This document shows positions 1 through 12,200 of a DNA stretch of 64,000 nucleotides, piece by piece. This DNA comes from Blasia pusilla (taxonomy: Eukaryota > Marchantiophyta > Marchantiopsida > Blasiales): NCBI GenBank assembly GCA_050084515.1, contig CM114274.1, forward strand, positions 19,840,001 to 19,904,000. Reading direction: 5' to 3'. Numbering within the stretch: the stretch's first letter is position 1; each line of letters opens with the position of its first letter. The notes below the pieces were generated by a model that made no database searches, was not told the DNA's origin, and saw nothing but the letters and a program-made list of their open reading frames with translations. The translations under genes and the position numbers were made by a program.

Positions 1-48
1 TGCATCAATGACAATGGAGAATGAGGATGGATATCCTATTTATAAGAG

Positions 49-153
49 GTAATTCATTGGTTTTGTTGTTTATTTCGTCATTTGATGTTCTTATATTGGT
101 GTGCTATCTTTTTTCCCCAACTATTAACATACTTCTATATGTGTTTATGCAAG
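49..153 (+). other. Intron-like gap 1 in Helitron RepHel
   Basis: A 105-bp GT-AG segment separates GYPIYK from RDNGR, which are adjacent in Helitron proteins. The join is one base out of frame, so a base has been lost at the junction or the boundary is slightly different. Confidence 0.6.
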
Positions 154-401
154 CGTGATAATGGCAGATTGATAAATAAGTCAACTCATGTCTTTGATAA
201 TCATTGGGTGGTTCCATACAATCCAATGTTGTGTACTTTATTTGATTGTCATATCAATATGGAGATAACAAATAGCATCTTGGCAGTAAAGTACTTTTAT
301 AAGTATGTGTACAAAGGATTTGATGCCATATCATATACCTTGGCAAATACTACATCAGGAGAGGATACTATTGATGAGACATCATTATATCTTGATCCAA
401 G

Positions 402-493
402 GTATTTTGATCCCTTCTATCTTTCAAGATCTCCCAATTTTTCGTAGGATATTATGTGGGAGTCTAACAATATTTATATTGTATGGTATGAAG
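402..493 (+). other. Intron 2 in Helitron RepHel
   Basis: A 92-bp GT-AG segment. Removing it joins YLDPR to YVSSSEACW in frame, matching the usual Helitron order at this place. Confidence 0.75.
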
Positions 494-825
494 GTACGTT
501 TCTTCTTCAGAAGCATGTTGGCAAATCTTCAAGTTTAGTCTACACGCAGAGCAACCAAGTATTGTGAGATTGATTGTTCATCTTCCAGATAGTCAAATGG
601 TATATTTTCATGGGCAAGATTCATTGGGTAGTATTTTGGAGCGAAGTAAGGAAACCACTCTTACTCAATGGTTTGCAACAAATGTTTCTGATTCAACTGC
701 TCGAAAATATCTTTATTTGGAGTTCCCTTCTCATTACTCTTGGAATAAGAAGCAATGGCATCCGCGTAAACGTGCGCAAAAAGGATGTGGACATCCTATT
801 GGACGTCTGTATATGACAAATCCAT

Positions 826-935
826 GTAAACTTTCTATACTTTGTTAAGATACAATTATTAAGGAAAAATTTGAGTTAATGTTAAAATCATATTCATGCT
901 TCCTTCCTAATACTTCTTTTTTTCGCTAATCCTAG
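826..935 (+). other. Intron 3 in Helitron RepHel
   Basis: A 110-bp GT-AG segment. Removing it gives NPSEGERHWLRLLL in frame, as in other Helitrons where a GE(R/K)xYLRLLL block follows directly. Confidence 0.78.
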
Positions 936-1246
936 CTGAAGGGGAGCGTCATTGGTTACGATTACTTCTCCATCATGTGAGAGGAGCTCAATCATATCAA
1001 GATTTGAGAACCATCGATGGTGTAGTTTATCCTACCTTCAAAGAGACCGCTATTCAGATGGGACTTTTGGAGGACGATAGAGAGATCTTTTCTTGCTTTG
1101 AAGAGGCGGTTGTCATTCGTACTGGCTATTCATTACGTCTACTCTTTGCCATTTGTCTTCTATATAATACACCTTCCCTTCTGGCTATGGTGTGGGAACA
1201 TTTTTTGGTTCCATTGACAGAAGATCTTCTACATCAAAGGCGTGAG

Positions 1247-1351
1247 GTAATATGCATGGCTTTTGTTGAGTCAATTTTTTTCTTATTTCTCTTATGAATA
1301 TTTTAGGTTCTTTATTTACGTTTTAACTTCTATATTTGTTTCTTGTAATAG
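1247..1351 (+). other. Intron-like gap 4 in Helitron RepHel
   Basis: A 105-bp GT-AG segment. The frame stays open across the join, but the flanking protein is poorly conserved, so this is supported mainly by its length and splice sites. Confidence 0.5.
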
Positions 1352-1983
1352 AGAATTGGTATTCTGACCCTTCCATTGGATGTTCATGTTATTAATCTTG
1401 TTATTGGAGGTCCATTCATCTTCAAGATCATGGTAAAAGATAAATGGCGGACTTGGAACATGCCTCAACCAGATTTCCAAGCTCGTGATTTATCTATTTA
1501 CCATCTCTTGAAGAAGTAATGGCTCTCCAATACGATCATGATATTCTTTGTGAACATCCAATGGAAGGGGAGAGATGTCTTTAAATGATGGACAAAAAGT
1601 TTTGCCTAAAAAGTTATTTGTAATTTTTCGCGATAGCACTTTTAAAGATAAAACTTAAATGGATATTATGAAAATAATAGTAAAATATTTTATTATTATT
1701 TTCTTACACTTTTATTTATTTAGTTTTATTCTTTTAAAGACATTTTCAGAACGTTAACAAAAAAATATGGATTTTTCAGGGCAAAACTTTTCTCCATCGA
1801 TGGTCCTGGCGGAACAGGAAAAACATTTTTGTACAACCTTCTTCTTGCAATGGTACGGAGTGAGGGTCATATAGCTCTTGCAGTTGCATATTCGAGGATT
1901 GCCGCTTTATTATTGGATGAAGGTCGTACTGCTCATTCTCGATTCAAGATTCCTATCCAAGTACATGAAAGTTCCACTTGCAA

Positions 1984-2096
1984 GTAAGTCTAGATTTAAG
2001 ATTTCTTTTCCTTTTCTGGCATGCATATTATTGTTTTATTTTTTGATTATCCTTCATAAATGTTCCTCAGATATTGTTTTGTTATCGATTTTCCAG
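1984..2096 (+). other. Intron 5 in Helitron RepHel
   Basis: A 113-bp segment with a strong donor (GTAAGT) and acceptor (TTTCCAG). Removing it joins HESSTC to NLSVNSHMTRLI in frame, ahead of the helicase Walker B block. Confidence 0.8.
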
Positions 2097-2417
2097 CCTA
2101 TCGGTCAATAGTCATATGACCCGCCTTATACAAAAGGCGAAGTTGATCGTGTGGGATGAAGCTCCTATGACCCATCGTCACGCATTTGAGGTTGTTAATC
2201 GTACTTTCCAAGATATCATGGGTTTGATGGATCCTCGATTACGAGATTTGCCTTTTGGGGGGGGAAGATCGTTTTATTTGGTTGTGACTTTCGACAACTT
2301 CTTCCAGTTGTTCGTCGTGGAGATCGTGCCACAGTTGTGCGTGCAACACTTAGGAGATCTCTTATTTGGTTTGACGTGAGATTATTGAAACTCACTACCA
2401 ACATGAGAGTTAATACT

Positions 2418-2522
2418 GTACTAGATATTAAAGAATAAACCTAATATTTCACCTTTTTCATTTCATGTGGTTTTTGTTAATTTTTAATATTTACTTATTC
2501 CTTCATCTTATATTATTATCAG
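2418..2522 (+). other. Intron-like gap 6 in Helitron RepHel
   Basis: A 105-bp GT-AG segment between TTNMRVNT and the AFAKWLLEVGEGR block. A frame slip lies about 20 bases inside the next exon. Confidence 0.6.
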
Positions 2523-2803
2523 GATATGCATGAGAAGAGCAAGAAGCGTTTGCAAAGTGGTTATTAGAGGTAGGAGAGGGTCGTGTACCGTTACATTTGG
2601 ACCTTGGAGAGGATTTTATACAAGTTCCGGATGCGATAATTGTTAAAACCACAAGGATCAATGATTTCATTAACATTGTTTATGGACACGATGTTCATAA
2701 GTGGAGTGACATTGATTTCTTGAGGGGTACATCAATTTTGTCAACCAAGAATACTATTGTGGATACTATAAACGGAGAAATCATGTCTCGATTTCCAAGA
2801 GAG

Positions 2804-2909
2804 GTAATATTTATATTCTTGAATATCATTATTCTATTTTGATTGTTCTACTACTACATTTTTCTATCATCTCTCTTATTATTAATGATTTATTTTGTTT
2901 TTGCAAGAG
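2804..2909 (+). other. Intron 7 in Helitron RepHel
   Basis: A 106-bp GT-AG segment. Removing it joins MSRFPRE to HTFLSADSV in frame. Confidence 0.72.
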
Positions 2910-3475
2910 CATACTTTCTTGAGTGCTGATTCTGTTTTCGACGATGAGATGAGACTTGTTTATCCAAAAGAATTTTTGAATACATGTTTACCATCTGGAT
3001 TGCCACCTCATTGTTTGACTTTGAAGATTGGAGCTCCGATAATGCTATTACGGAATATGAATGGAGCAAAGGGACAAGCAAACATGACTCGGCTGGTGAT
3101 AGTTAGCTTTAGTCGACATCTTATAGATGCAACAATTATCACGGGAAAAAACATTGGAGCTCGAGTTTTCATTCCACGCATTCCATTGATTGCTTCTGAT
3201 TCCGGCCTACCTTTTGATTTACGACGATTTCAATTCCTATCCGTCCTGCTTTTGCAATGACTATTAATAAGTCTCAAGTATTTTCTCATGGGCAATTGTA
3301 TGTTGCCTTGTCAAGAGTAGGCTCGAGGAATTCTATTCATATTATGACAGATAATGAAAATGCTACTAAAAAAATAGATATTTACACTATAAATGTTGTA
3401 TATAATGAAGTGATAAATTAAATTAAAATAACATTATATATGTGAAGTTTTATATTGGCACGCATTTTCTAAATT

Positions 3476-3572
3476 TTGTAATGCTTCACTTATTGATATT
3501 CACTTATTAGTATGATTAATTTTACATATGCTAAATTTTGATGCCGGTGCATCGCACGGGCATTCTTACTAG
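3476..3572 (+). repeat. Helitron 3' terminus (hairpin plus CTAG)
   Basis: The stem is 3543-3550 against 3554-3561 (8 bp, one mismatch, 3-nt loop). It is followed 7 nt later by CTAG at 3569-3572 and then T, the expected host base. The upstream part (TTGTAATGCTTCAC...) recurs at 19.4 and 29.7 kb next to similar ends. Confidence 0.88.
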
Positions 3573-5169
3573 TATGTTCTAAAGAAGACTAAACCACAAA
3601 TTTGTAATAGATTACCGATGAATTGACAACGGCAATTTCTATACGAGCTTGTGCAGACCGGAAAGCCTAATCTAGAGAATTTCCTAAATTGGTCCACATC
3701 AGGTCAAAATAGTAGGGGCACTCAAGTCAAAATATATAGTTCTATGTGCAGAACTATATATTTTTTCTAGTCCTGCACGCACCTCCAAGGAAATCGCAAC
3801 TTAAGGCCTTTAAGTTGGGGCCGTAATTAAATTTATGAAATAATTCGTACTATTATGGAGAATGATTTTTTAATCTTCAAATACAGGTTTGATTGACACC
3901 CTTACAACAAAATAAATTCATCGAGCACGCCGCTAAGAACTCTTCTAAAGGTGGAAAAATTTCTTAAAATTTGTTTGATACATGGATTTTGGGCTAGTAT
4001 GAGTTAGTCTTGACATAAGGTAGAACTTATGATATACTTCAATTTTAGAGATAATTATCATAGTACGTAAGTAAATAAAAATCCCTCCAAAGCAATCAAA
4101 ACCAATTTGTGAGTTATTTTACGATGTTAATTTTATATTAGCACAAGCCAGTATCAAATTTGATGCACACATTTAAATAACCTAAAATTTAAGTATCATT
4201 GTAAATCAATTTCAAAAAATCATATTGGCTCACAAGGAAAGCGATCTTATTGGTCAACGGTATCAAGAGGAGAGGAATTTGCAAAATGAAAGTGCAATCT
4301 CCCATAATAATATATATTATATGAATAATTAAACTCCATCATGGATTCTATCGTATCGATGTCTATATGGATAATAGGGATGGGAATTTGCTATTTTCTC
4401 CATAGTGTAGTCATATTGTTGATTAAAATTTTATAGAATTAATGTAAGTATATTGGTCCCACAATATATTTTAACATGTTAATTATGGCGAAGATATTTG
4501 TGTGCATCTCATTGCAATAACCAATCATGTACCTACTTTTTTCATCATTCCCACAAACCTTTACATTTTTTGGTAGTTTACTATTTTATGGTGACAAACG
4601 GGAATTTTTGCTTATGGGATTTATTTTTTTTGATGTTGAGGGTTGGAGCTGGTATAATAAGTCAAATGAGAATTGACATAGCTTTTATGTTCCCTAGGGC
4701 GGCATGCATTGCTAGATTCAATGTTCCCTTTGCAACGAAATTTTTTTTGGATTCCGTATGATTTAGCTAGTAGTTAGCTAGCAAACCAACCAAGCCAAGC
4801 AAGCTGGCTTAGCTACATTCCTGACCTCGAAATCGGAAAGAAAATTCATGAGGTCATTAATGGCTCCTCTGCTCGTAGTTCATAAGGGAAAAAGAAGAAA
4901 AAAAACCATGGTCGCTTTCTCTTCCACCCAAAAACAAAAAGCAAAAAGTGATCCCTCTCTTATGTCCATGCCCTTCCTACCTTTCTATCAGCTCATGTCT
5001 CGCTCACATCAATCCATGACCTACTGCTCTAGATGTCCACTGAGTGTCGAGAAATTAAGATTCACTACAGGAGAACATCGGATTCGCGATGCAATTGATT
5101 CCTTATCAAGAATTAACTACACAACGTATGTCTAGAACATTCATTCCAAGAGGAATCCCAGGGCTCATT
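3573..5169. other. AT-rich intergenic stretch
   Basis: No recognisable gene. It contains one perfect hairpin (listed separately) and a short open frame at 4848-5135 with no family resemblance. Confidence 0.6.
3729..3764. repeat. Perfect 15-bp inverted repeat, 6-nt loop
   Basis: Arms 3729-3743 and 3750-3764 are exact reverse complements. The arms are AT-rich. It lies about 160 bp beyond the Helitron end. Confidence 0.85.
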
Positions 5170-5405
5170 GTTCCCTTCCATTTTGCTCTGATTACCTCGC
5201 ACAGCAAAAGCTAGTGGCATTCGAGTGAGGGCTTTTGCGAATTGGTAGGGGCCGTTAGGAATTATAGAGTAAATTCACTGTAGTCGCCTATGCAAACCTC
5301 TTGAGATATGGAGCAATTACACGAAAATTCTCACCTCAATTTTCCATGGAATTCTCTCCTCAAGGAGACAATACGTGCGAATTGCAAGAGGAGGTTGTTT
5401 GTCAT
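5170..5405 (+). repeat. Diverged direct repeat, copy 1
   Basis: Shares an ordered series of blocks with 6545-6715: a CGCACA/TGCACA block, AGCTAGTGGCATTCG, AGGGCTTT.CGAATTG, GGAATTA.AGAG, TTCA.TGTAGTCGC and TTTGTCATGGTTT. Copy 1 has an extra internal ~60 bp. This is an old duplication. Confidence 0.65.
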
Positions 5406-5440
5406 GGTTTTGGGACAAAGAGACCAAACAAGTGAAGTGT

Positions 5441-6050
5441 GACATGTCACATCTTAGTAGGCGATAGGTAGAGATCTGTCACGATGACGGCATAGAGAGC
5501 CAGCGGATTTTCTTGAGTGTAACTTTGTCTTGAGGTGTCGGATGACGTTGAGGATTAATCGGTTGTGTCAGGAACGTTTTCTCTGACGACTTTCCTGTTT
5601 TGGTCTTTGGCAGGCGGATGACTTGTTGAGCATGTCACCTGCCCCCGATAACCTGTGCGCGTAGGTTACCTTGAGGATTTATTTTTTAAGGGAAAGAGTC
5701 TTTTGGCTCTTCCCACACCTATATAAGGGAGAGAGATGGCTTTCCCAAGCCATCTTTCTCATGTTGGGTCGTTGGAGTACCTCTCTCGCTCATGTGTGAG
5801 ATAGGACCAGGGTGCTAGCATCCCGATTCCATGATAGCACGGGGTGGACGAGGCTCGATATGCCGATGTAGATTCAGGAGTGGAGTTTTAGGCCGGGTGT
5901 GCCATTTTTACTCTTTTTTTGTTTGTGGGGTCTTGATGTATATGTGCGAGTTTGTTTGGTTTGTGAATAGATTGACCCGTGTGTTGGGAAGATCGGTATT
6001 GTGTGGTGTGTAGATGTGACCAGCGATGTGGGTTATGTAGCGATGAGTAT
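5441..6050 (+). mobile_element. Possible solo LTR or LTR-like promoter segment
   Basis: The segment has a GC-moderate upstream part, a clear TATA element at 5720-5727, a short hairpin just downstream (5736-5753) and a T/G-rich tail, the layout of an LTR U3-R-U5. I could not fix TG...CA ends, a target duplication or a primer-binding site, and saw no second copy in the window. It could equally be a promoter of another repeat type. Confidence 0.35.
5720..5727 (+). promoter_or_regulatory. TATA box (TATATAAG)
   Basis: A strong match to a plant TATA box. A 7-bp hairpin (ATGGCTT/AAGCCAT, 4-nt loop) follows at 5736-5753, around where transcription would start. No host gene follows, so it most likely belongs to a transposon LTR. 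Confidence 0.5.
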
Positions 6051-6188
6051 ACGCAGGACAGACAACCTTGACATCATCGAAAGCAAGCTTCCATAATTCA
6101 AATGGATCCTTCCTGATTGAACCTAGATAAACCGAGATAAATCTCAAAATTTTAGATTCCATAGAGTTTGGGTAAGGAAAAAAACTTG

Positions 6189-6303
6189 CAAAAGCAGGTG
6201 CTCATTACGCACGTGCACTTGACTTCTGGAAAATGCTACAACTTTTCGTTCCTGTTGTTTTGACAAAGGAAAATGACATCCAAAAGTAGCTGCTCACTAT
6301 GCA
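6189..6303 (+). repeat. Short direct repeat of about 23 bp
   Basis: The block at 6189-6211 recurs at 6281-6303 with about four changes (CAAAAG.AG.TGCTCA.TA.G). Confidence 0.5.
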
Positions 6304-6544
6304 TTTTCCAATTCGTTCCAGCAGATGATGTACGCATAGTGTGCGACATTGAGAGACCACAATATGTTTGGAGTTCTTGTCTAATGAGTACTAAGTGCGC
6401 TATCCTCATATGGCTACGGGAGAGAGACACTAAAAATGATTTTTTAGCATCAATTTGTTCAATTTTAGAAAACAATTCCGTTCGCTTAAAAATGCAAGTC
6501 ACCCACTACCGCATATGAGCTCATGTGGACTTCTAAAGTCTTGT

Positions 6545-6715
6545 TCCCAAGAAAGTGGCACTATGATCGCCTTGCACAACGGAAGCCAGTGACATTCGCG
6601 TGTAGGCTTTCACGAATTGTAGGGCCCATAAGGAATTAGAGAGGAAATTCAATGTAGTCGCTTGTGAAAAAAACGTATTGCCAATGGCAAGAGAAGGTCA
6701 TTTGTCATGGTTTGA
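6545..6715 (+). repeat. Diverged direct repeat, copy 2
   Basis: Partner of 5170-5405. The two copies flank a ~1.1-kb segment that carries an LTR-like promoter. Confidence 0.65.
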
Positions 6716-6900
6716 AAATGAATGGAAAGCACACAAATCACATGAATACGGGCATAAACAGCTCTAGCCGCGACTGCAGATTCTTCTCCTCATGATCAGA
6801 GTTTCGCCACTCCCTCCTCTGCTTTTGCTGCACTTCGACTCGCTCCTCCGTTAGAGTCTCTCTGGTCCGTTTCTAGTTCCCTCTCCAAAATAGGAAGTTC

Positions 6901-6929
6901 AATGCTGATAAATTTTTTTTATCAGCATT
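6901..6929. repeat. Perfect 12-bp inverted repeat, T5 loop
   Basis: Arms 6901-6912 and 6918-6929 are exact reverse complements. Confidence 0.8.
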
Positions 6930-9190
6930 CAAAAAGCCTCAAATGCTCACAAGTGTCGGCAAGTAACAAGACGATCACTATCTTGTAACACGTGTCCCTA
7001 CACCTAGAAAATATTGCCACTCCCTCTAGTATAGCTTCAACAGATGTCCCCAACCTAACTCCAAAAAATACAATCAGCGGAGCCAAAATGGAAGCAGGGC
7101 AGGAAAGCGTGGCACTATTGAGGTAAGATTGCATCGCAAGGCACGAAAGCAGAGCCATGGCACGATTTAGGTAAGATTGGATGGCGGAAACAAAAGTTGT
7201 CCAACACAGAAGTTAGAGTGCCGCAATTAAGAAAAACAAAACCTGCCTCTTGGCTTCACTTCTTAGAGCATCCCATCTCTTTTCTTTTCTACATTTAGTA
7301 ACCCCATGTTTCAATAATAATATAGATTTTACATTTCTAGACTTATACTTTTCTTGGGATGTTGTTTTTAATTTTTTTTCTACTTTTGAGGTTCTTTTAG
7401 TAATAAAATGAAGGTTCAGATACGATTTAAACCCCAACTTTCATAAGACCAGGTGTGGTCTATGAGTTCCCGGCCAAGCCTGGGACCTTTATAAGTCCGC
7501 CCTCGAGCGTCTTGTTATGCAAACACACGTGACCATGTAGGAATAAATACATTATAACGTGGAATATGTTCATGAAATATTTTTTTATTAACACGCTGGT
7601 CCCCTTTCGTTCAAGCCCTATGCAATTTTTTTCTACATACAACTTTACTCAGGTGCCTTTCCTTCTAGCATTCCTCCTCCCTCCCATATCACCGATTCAC
7701 CACTCCACCCTCTATTTGCACACGGGCTAGGCATCGTTCGATTATTCTTTATAGGGCTTTCGCTTAGGAGCCCTACGGTTCATAACCTAGAATGATGTGG
7801 AATGTGGCCGGGCCGCATTCCGAGGAAAGAAAATAAACAAGGAATTGGGAATCTGGTTCCACCAAAGCCATATTGTCACATATCAATCCGCACGTTTTTC
7901 CTTCCCTTGGAAACCTGGACGAGGCTTCCATCCTATGGACCTATGCTTTCCCATTCCCCCCCACCACACTCAATGCCATTCATTTTCCCGTAGACTCGAT
8001 CACCCTACCCTAGCCTATGTATGTATCGATGGTCGCTTCGTCCCTCAGCCAATAAAATTCCAAGACTTCGTCGAATATGTAGCCTTGCGAATAGCCACCA
8101 GTGCACCACTGACCGGCCATCGAGTCGTAGGGTTTCAATTCCGTCTAGTCCCTAAGTCCAATCTGGTCTAGCGCAGGGAGGACTTCTCCGTAATACTTTT
8201 GGAACGTGGGTTTTAGCCTAGTGCCAGCGTCGAACTCAGAAATAAAATTCGACGCTAGCGAGACTTCCCTCGGAAATATAAAATAGAAAAATAAATACAA
8301 TTGGTGAACAACGGTCGCGAAGATGTCGGGAAGAAGAAGAGATATTTGGAACATTCCGATGGCAGCTGGACAAGACATTCGCCAACACCGTCGATGACCA
8401 TTTAACAGCTTCACCGTGAGACCTAAAGGAAAATAACACAATAGTGTGTGACCATTATTTTTTTGAAGCGAGACGGTTCCGGAGCCACGCGGTGCACGTG
8501 ATAAAGGTGTATAAAATTCAGGTTGGACAGAAATAGCAAATAAAAGCTTGCGTTGTTGTAGTCTCGACTGACTTCTATCTGCCCACAATCTAGGAAGGGG
8601 TAACACACATGCTCGTTTTGGCCGCCTTTCACAATACCATGTGCGAAAGCCTCGTGTGAATGTGAGAGGTATATTTGGAAACGAATTATTCCATATTTTC
8701 AATTTAATATCCATACCTAGTATTCACATAAAGTATTTTAGTGCCCTTGTCATGCACTAGGTTTGGTAGATCCCACGAGTCTTATGAGGGAATCCGTAAG
8801 TCTTTGTTTTTACTGTTTTTATGGAATTATGTTATGACACCAGGAGAATGGGCTACTTTTTTATCTTTCTTTTCTCAATGGAGTGAAGTACTTATGGGAA
8901 AGGAAGGTCTTTTGAAAATAACATGTTCCCATTTGTTAAGATTATAATTCAGTAGGTGTGTCCATGGAAGTTTGTTTATGCATCCTCTAACATCCATACA
9001 AATTTCTATTAGCATCCCCGTCTCAACACCATCCAATATCTCGGGGTTAGAAAGGAAATATGTTGGAGTTTAGAGAGGTCAAAACCTCCAGAGATATCGT
9101 GGAACTATTGAAAGAATATTTGCATGTATCTAGAATATTATTTAATGGTGTTGTAACGTGGAAAAACATAGAAGGTATGTACTTATGATA
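6930..9190. other. Gene-less stretch with unassigned open frames
   Basis: Open frames of 125 codons at 7797-8171 (+) and 190 codons at 8145-8714 (-) have no motif or family that I recognise. Neither shows signs of selection that I can see. An interrupted 9-bp inverted repeat lies at 8226-8256. Confidence 0.4.
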
Positions 9191-9216
9191 TTGTCTCGCA
9201 TGGACACTCTAACTAG
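9191..9216 (+). repeat. Decayed Helitron 3' end (candidate)
   Basis: The last 22 bases before and including the CTAGTA match the end at 3.57 kb with about four differences. CTAG is at 9213-9216. The hairpin is degraded. Confidence 0.45.
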
Positions 9217-12200
9217 TATATTCTATTTTTTATCATAGCGTTCCGTTCTCGAAAAACAAGATTTTCTTCCCTTCCTCCTCTTCATCTCATATCTTCTTGC
9301 ACACTACAATTAAATTATTTATATTTCCTTCCATTGAATATTTGTCCTCCCTTCTTGCAATGAAGAGAAAAAACTTTCAAAACCTTGTGTAAAATCCTCT
9401 CTTGTCATATCTTTCTCTCTTTCCTTGATTCATTAGAAAAATCAACTCTCCCATTATTAACTAAACTCCTTGAAAAAATTCCTCTCCACATATTTCCTTG
9501 TTTAAAAATTTCCCTTCTTTCTCTACACTTCCCTTTCAAAAATAAACCTTATTTCTTCTCCCCTTGTTAATTGAAACTTAAATACATTAATAAAATCCAT
9601 GTTTGGAGAATAAAATTTAATCTTTTGTACCCTCTTCCTCGTGTATTGAAAAAAAAACTTGAAAATAATTCCTTGTAAAGTTCTCCTTTTCAAGATGACA
9701 TCCTTCATAATTAAATTTCTTGTGAAGTTCTCCTTTTTTGAGGAGAAACTTTCTTCTTTCTTACCCTCTTTTAATAAAAACTAAACCTCAGCTCATAAAC
9801 TACTTATGAAGGCCACGATATATGTCACTTCATGTTCTAACACAAATAAAAATTTCTATTCTATTCCATTTTCCCCAACTTTCTAATACACTATTAAACT
9901 TTATTTTTGCAATATATAATCTTAGGTTTCATAAGGAACTCGTGAAGAAGTGTTCAAGTTTTTGCAAGGAACATAAGAAACTTAAAGAAAGGTGAAAAAA
10001 ATTTGAACTAGTTACATTTTAATAAGAAAATTTTGTAAGATACATAAATTAAATTTTGGATAGGGGATAAGAAGATAGATGGTAAGAATTTCCAAAAATA
10101 AAGGATTTTGTGAGGACTTCTTGATTCCTAGGTTTCATAATTACTAGCATAAGTAATTAGTAGCAAAATTTTTCATTTCTATGAATGAAAGGGAAGAGAG
10201 AAAGAAACAATTAAAGGAGGGTTTCGGAAGAAAATTTGTTAATAGACTTTGACCTTGATCCCTCCTTTCTACCTACAAGGACTCAAGGAGATACCCTGAT
10301 CATAAGACTTATGACCAAAAGACTTGGTTTGGATCTTGAAGACCCAACTAGTTGCATATCGGGTAGATTGAGTTTTTGAAACCTTTATGTGGTATTTGAT
10401 GCTAAGGAGACTAACAAGTTTCTCCCTAGTAGGCCTTGATCTAGCCTCCTCTGATCCTTGACCAATCTTTACCAACTACTCACCCAAACGAAAGTATGTC
10501 AAATCCCTCAAGGTACGTCACAGAAGGTTTGATAGCTCGAACCTAAAACACCATCAAACATTAGATATGGCTAAAATTTTTAATTCCAAGACTCAAGAAA
10601 GTAACAAGATAGAATCCTCTCTACTTGTGGGATTCTTTGAGGAAAACCCATCTTTACAGAGCATATACCCAAGACTCTTAATATGGTCCTCCAGCCAAAT
10701 ATGGATTACGTCTTGTTATCCCACACATGGCTAGTTAACCCCCAAAATGACTTTGATAAGTCTCATGGCACATTCTGTCCATCTTAACTTCCCCCAAACT
10801 TACCTTAGGTCCTGGCCCATATTTTATACGTCTCATGGTTAATGCTCATGTTGATTCAAGGTGTTTGTCATCTCATGGTTGTCTAATCGACCTTCATGTT
10901 TTGCTACAAGTCCCATGGCCTTTTGCCCATCTTTACTCATCTTAGCTTCGTCGTGTCATGCTCCTCACTCTCCACTAGGAACAAGATTCAAGGGTCTTAC
11001 ATCTATGTTGACTCATCTAACGTCCTTCTGAGTAGATATGCCACTTTCTCATAATACTAGTCTCAAGGCATACACCCATCTAAACAAGTTTTAGTTTCAC
11101 AATAGGATCTACCGTCTTTCCTTTTTTTGGGCCTACTAGTTTATATGTTGCCTTTGTGGATCACGCTTATGTTCATCCTTCTTAAACCTAAATCGGGTCT
11201 TTCTTTCCAGGTCCCCACTAGCGTCAACCGCACATAATTAAGATATTTTAATATTATCACTTCAATATGGGATTGGAGAGAGAAAGGTTTTTCTTTTCTA
11301 AAAAAAATCAGGATTCAAAAGGAAAGGCATAGTTTCATGCTAACAATATTACATTGTAGAAGGAAATATACCATTTAACTTTAAATAAAGGATATAAGAA
11401 GAAAGGAAAAATTTGTAATGACCAAATTTGTCGCAAGGGAAACCAAAATTGAAGGGCTTCATTTTGAATATATTCATGAGGGGAAGAGAGATTAATAGAA
11501 ATTTTCAATTCAAGAGGAGAAGAGAGTAGATAACAAGTTTTCAGTAAGGTGGAGGATGGTAACATTTTTTTTCAAAATTTTAATTTTAAAAAGGAGAGGG
11601 AAAAGAAAGGTAAAAGTTTTCAACAAGAAAATGTATGATAAGAAATGTTTTTAAAGTCAATTTCAATAGGAAAGAGGAAGTTTTAACAAGGGAAAGGAAC
11701 AGAGAAAGAGATATGTTTCTAAAAAATAAGGTTTCATCAAGATTTTTGTTAAAGGTTTTAAATTTGATAGAAGAAGTGAGGAAAGATCATGAAAATAAAG
11801 AGGAAAGATGAGATAAGGGAGGAGAAACGGATTGATATTCCCCCAACCCTTTCTAGTCTTATGAAAAGGAATGGTAGGGAGGGAGGGAACATATAAATTA
11901 GGATTAGAGGGATAAAGAGAAATGCAAAATCTTGAGAGGTCTAGATAAGGTTTATGTGGCCCCTATGGATGACACTCGGACAAAATTTTACGTAGTTATG
12001 TATGTTTTTGTAAAGGTAGGAGACTTCTTGGTAAGGCACAAACAAATAAGTGGAGGTGTGAAGCCCCATGCCTAAAACAAGAGGGAATGGCAATGATGTA
12101 CATATATTGCTTCACCGAGTTTTAAAGCCTCATGTACCTTAGGTACACCATATGTAGAGTCCTTGATTGTCATAAAAAAGAGTTATGAAATCTAACATCA

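Larger units (their letters stand above)
1..3421 (+). pseudogene. Helitron Rep/helicase (RepHel), partial, with introns and frame breaks
   Basis: RepHel nicks and unwinds DNA during rolling-circle transposition. Exon blocks in order: 8-48 (ends GYPIYK), 154-401 (NHWVVPYNP, then YFYKYVYKG, which resembles the catalytic-tyrosine region of Rep), 494-825 (SSSEACWQIF, VHLPDSQ), 936-1246 (GERHWLRLLL, VYPTFKETA), about 1352-1598 (weakly conserved), about 1780-1983 (Walker A GPGGTGKT), 2097-2417 (Walker B-like VWDEAPM, then DFRQLLPVV), 2523-2803, and 2910-3421 (INKSQ, YVALSRV near the end). Blocks 154-401, 494-825 and 936-1246 join in one open frame once introns are removed. Breaks: one base lost at the first junction, a slip in a G8 run at 2257-2264, a shift near 2540 and another near 3235. 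The stop is at 3419-3421. The family call is firm; activity is unlikely. Confidence 0.88.
1..3572 (+). mobile_element. Helitron rolling-circle transposon, 3' part, cut by window start
   Basis: The segment codes for the tail of a Helitron Rep domain and a PIF1-type helicase, and ends in a hairpin followed by CTAG|T, the classic Helitron 3' end. The window starts inside the Rep domain, so the HUH motif and the 5' TC end lie outside. No other structure such as LTRs or a poly-A tail is seen. The presence of both Rep and helicase parts says it derives from an autonomous element. Several single-base frame breaks suggest it is no longer active, but large blocks are still open, so the decay is moderate. 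Confidence 0.9.

Noticed and set aside
8145-8714. 190-codon minus-strand gene
   Set aside because: No recognisable domain, no start context or neighbour support; likely chance.
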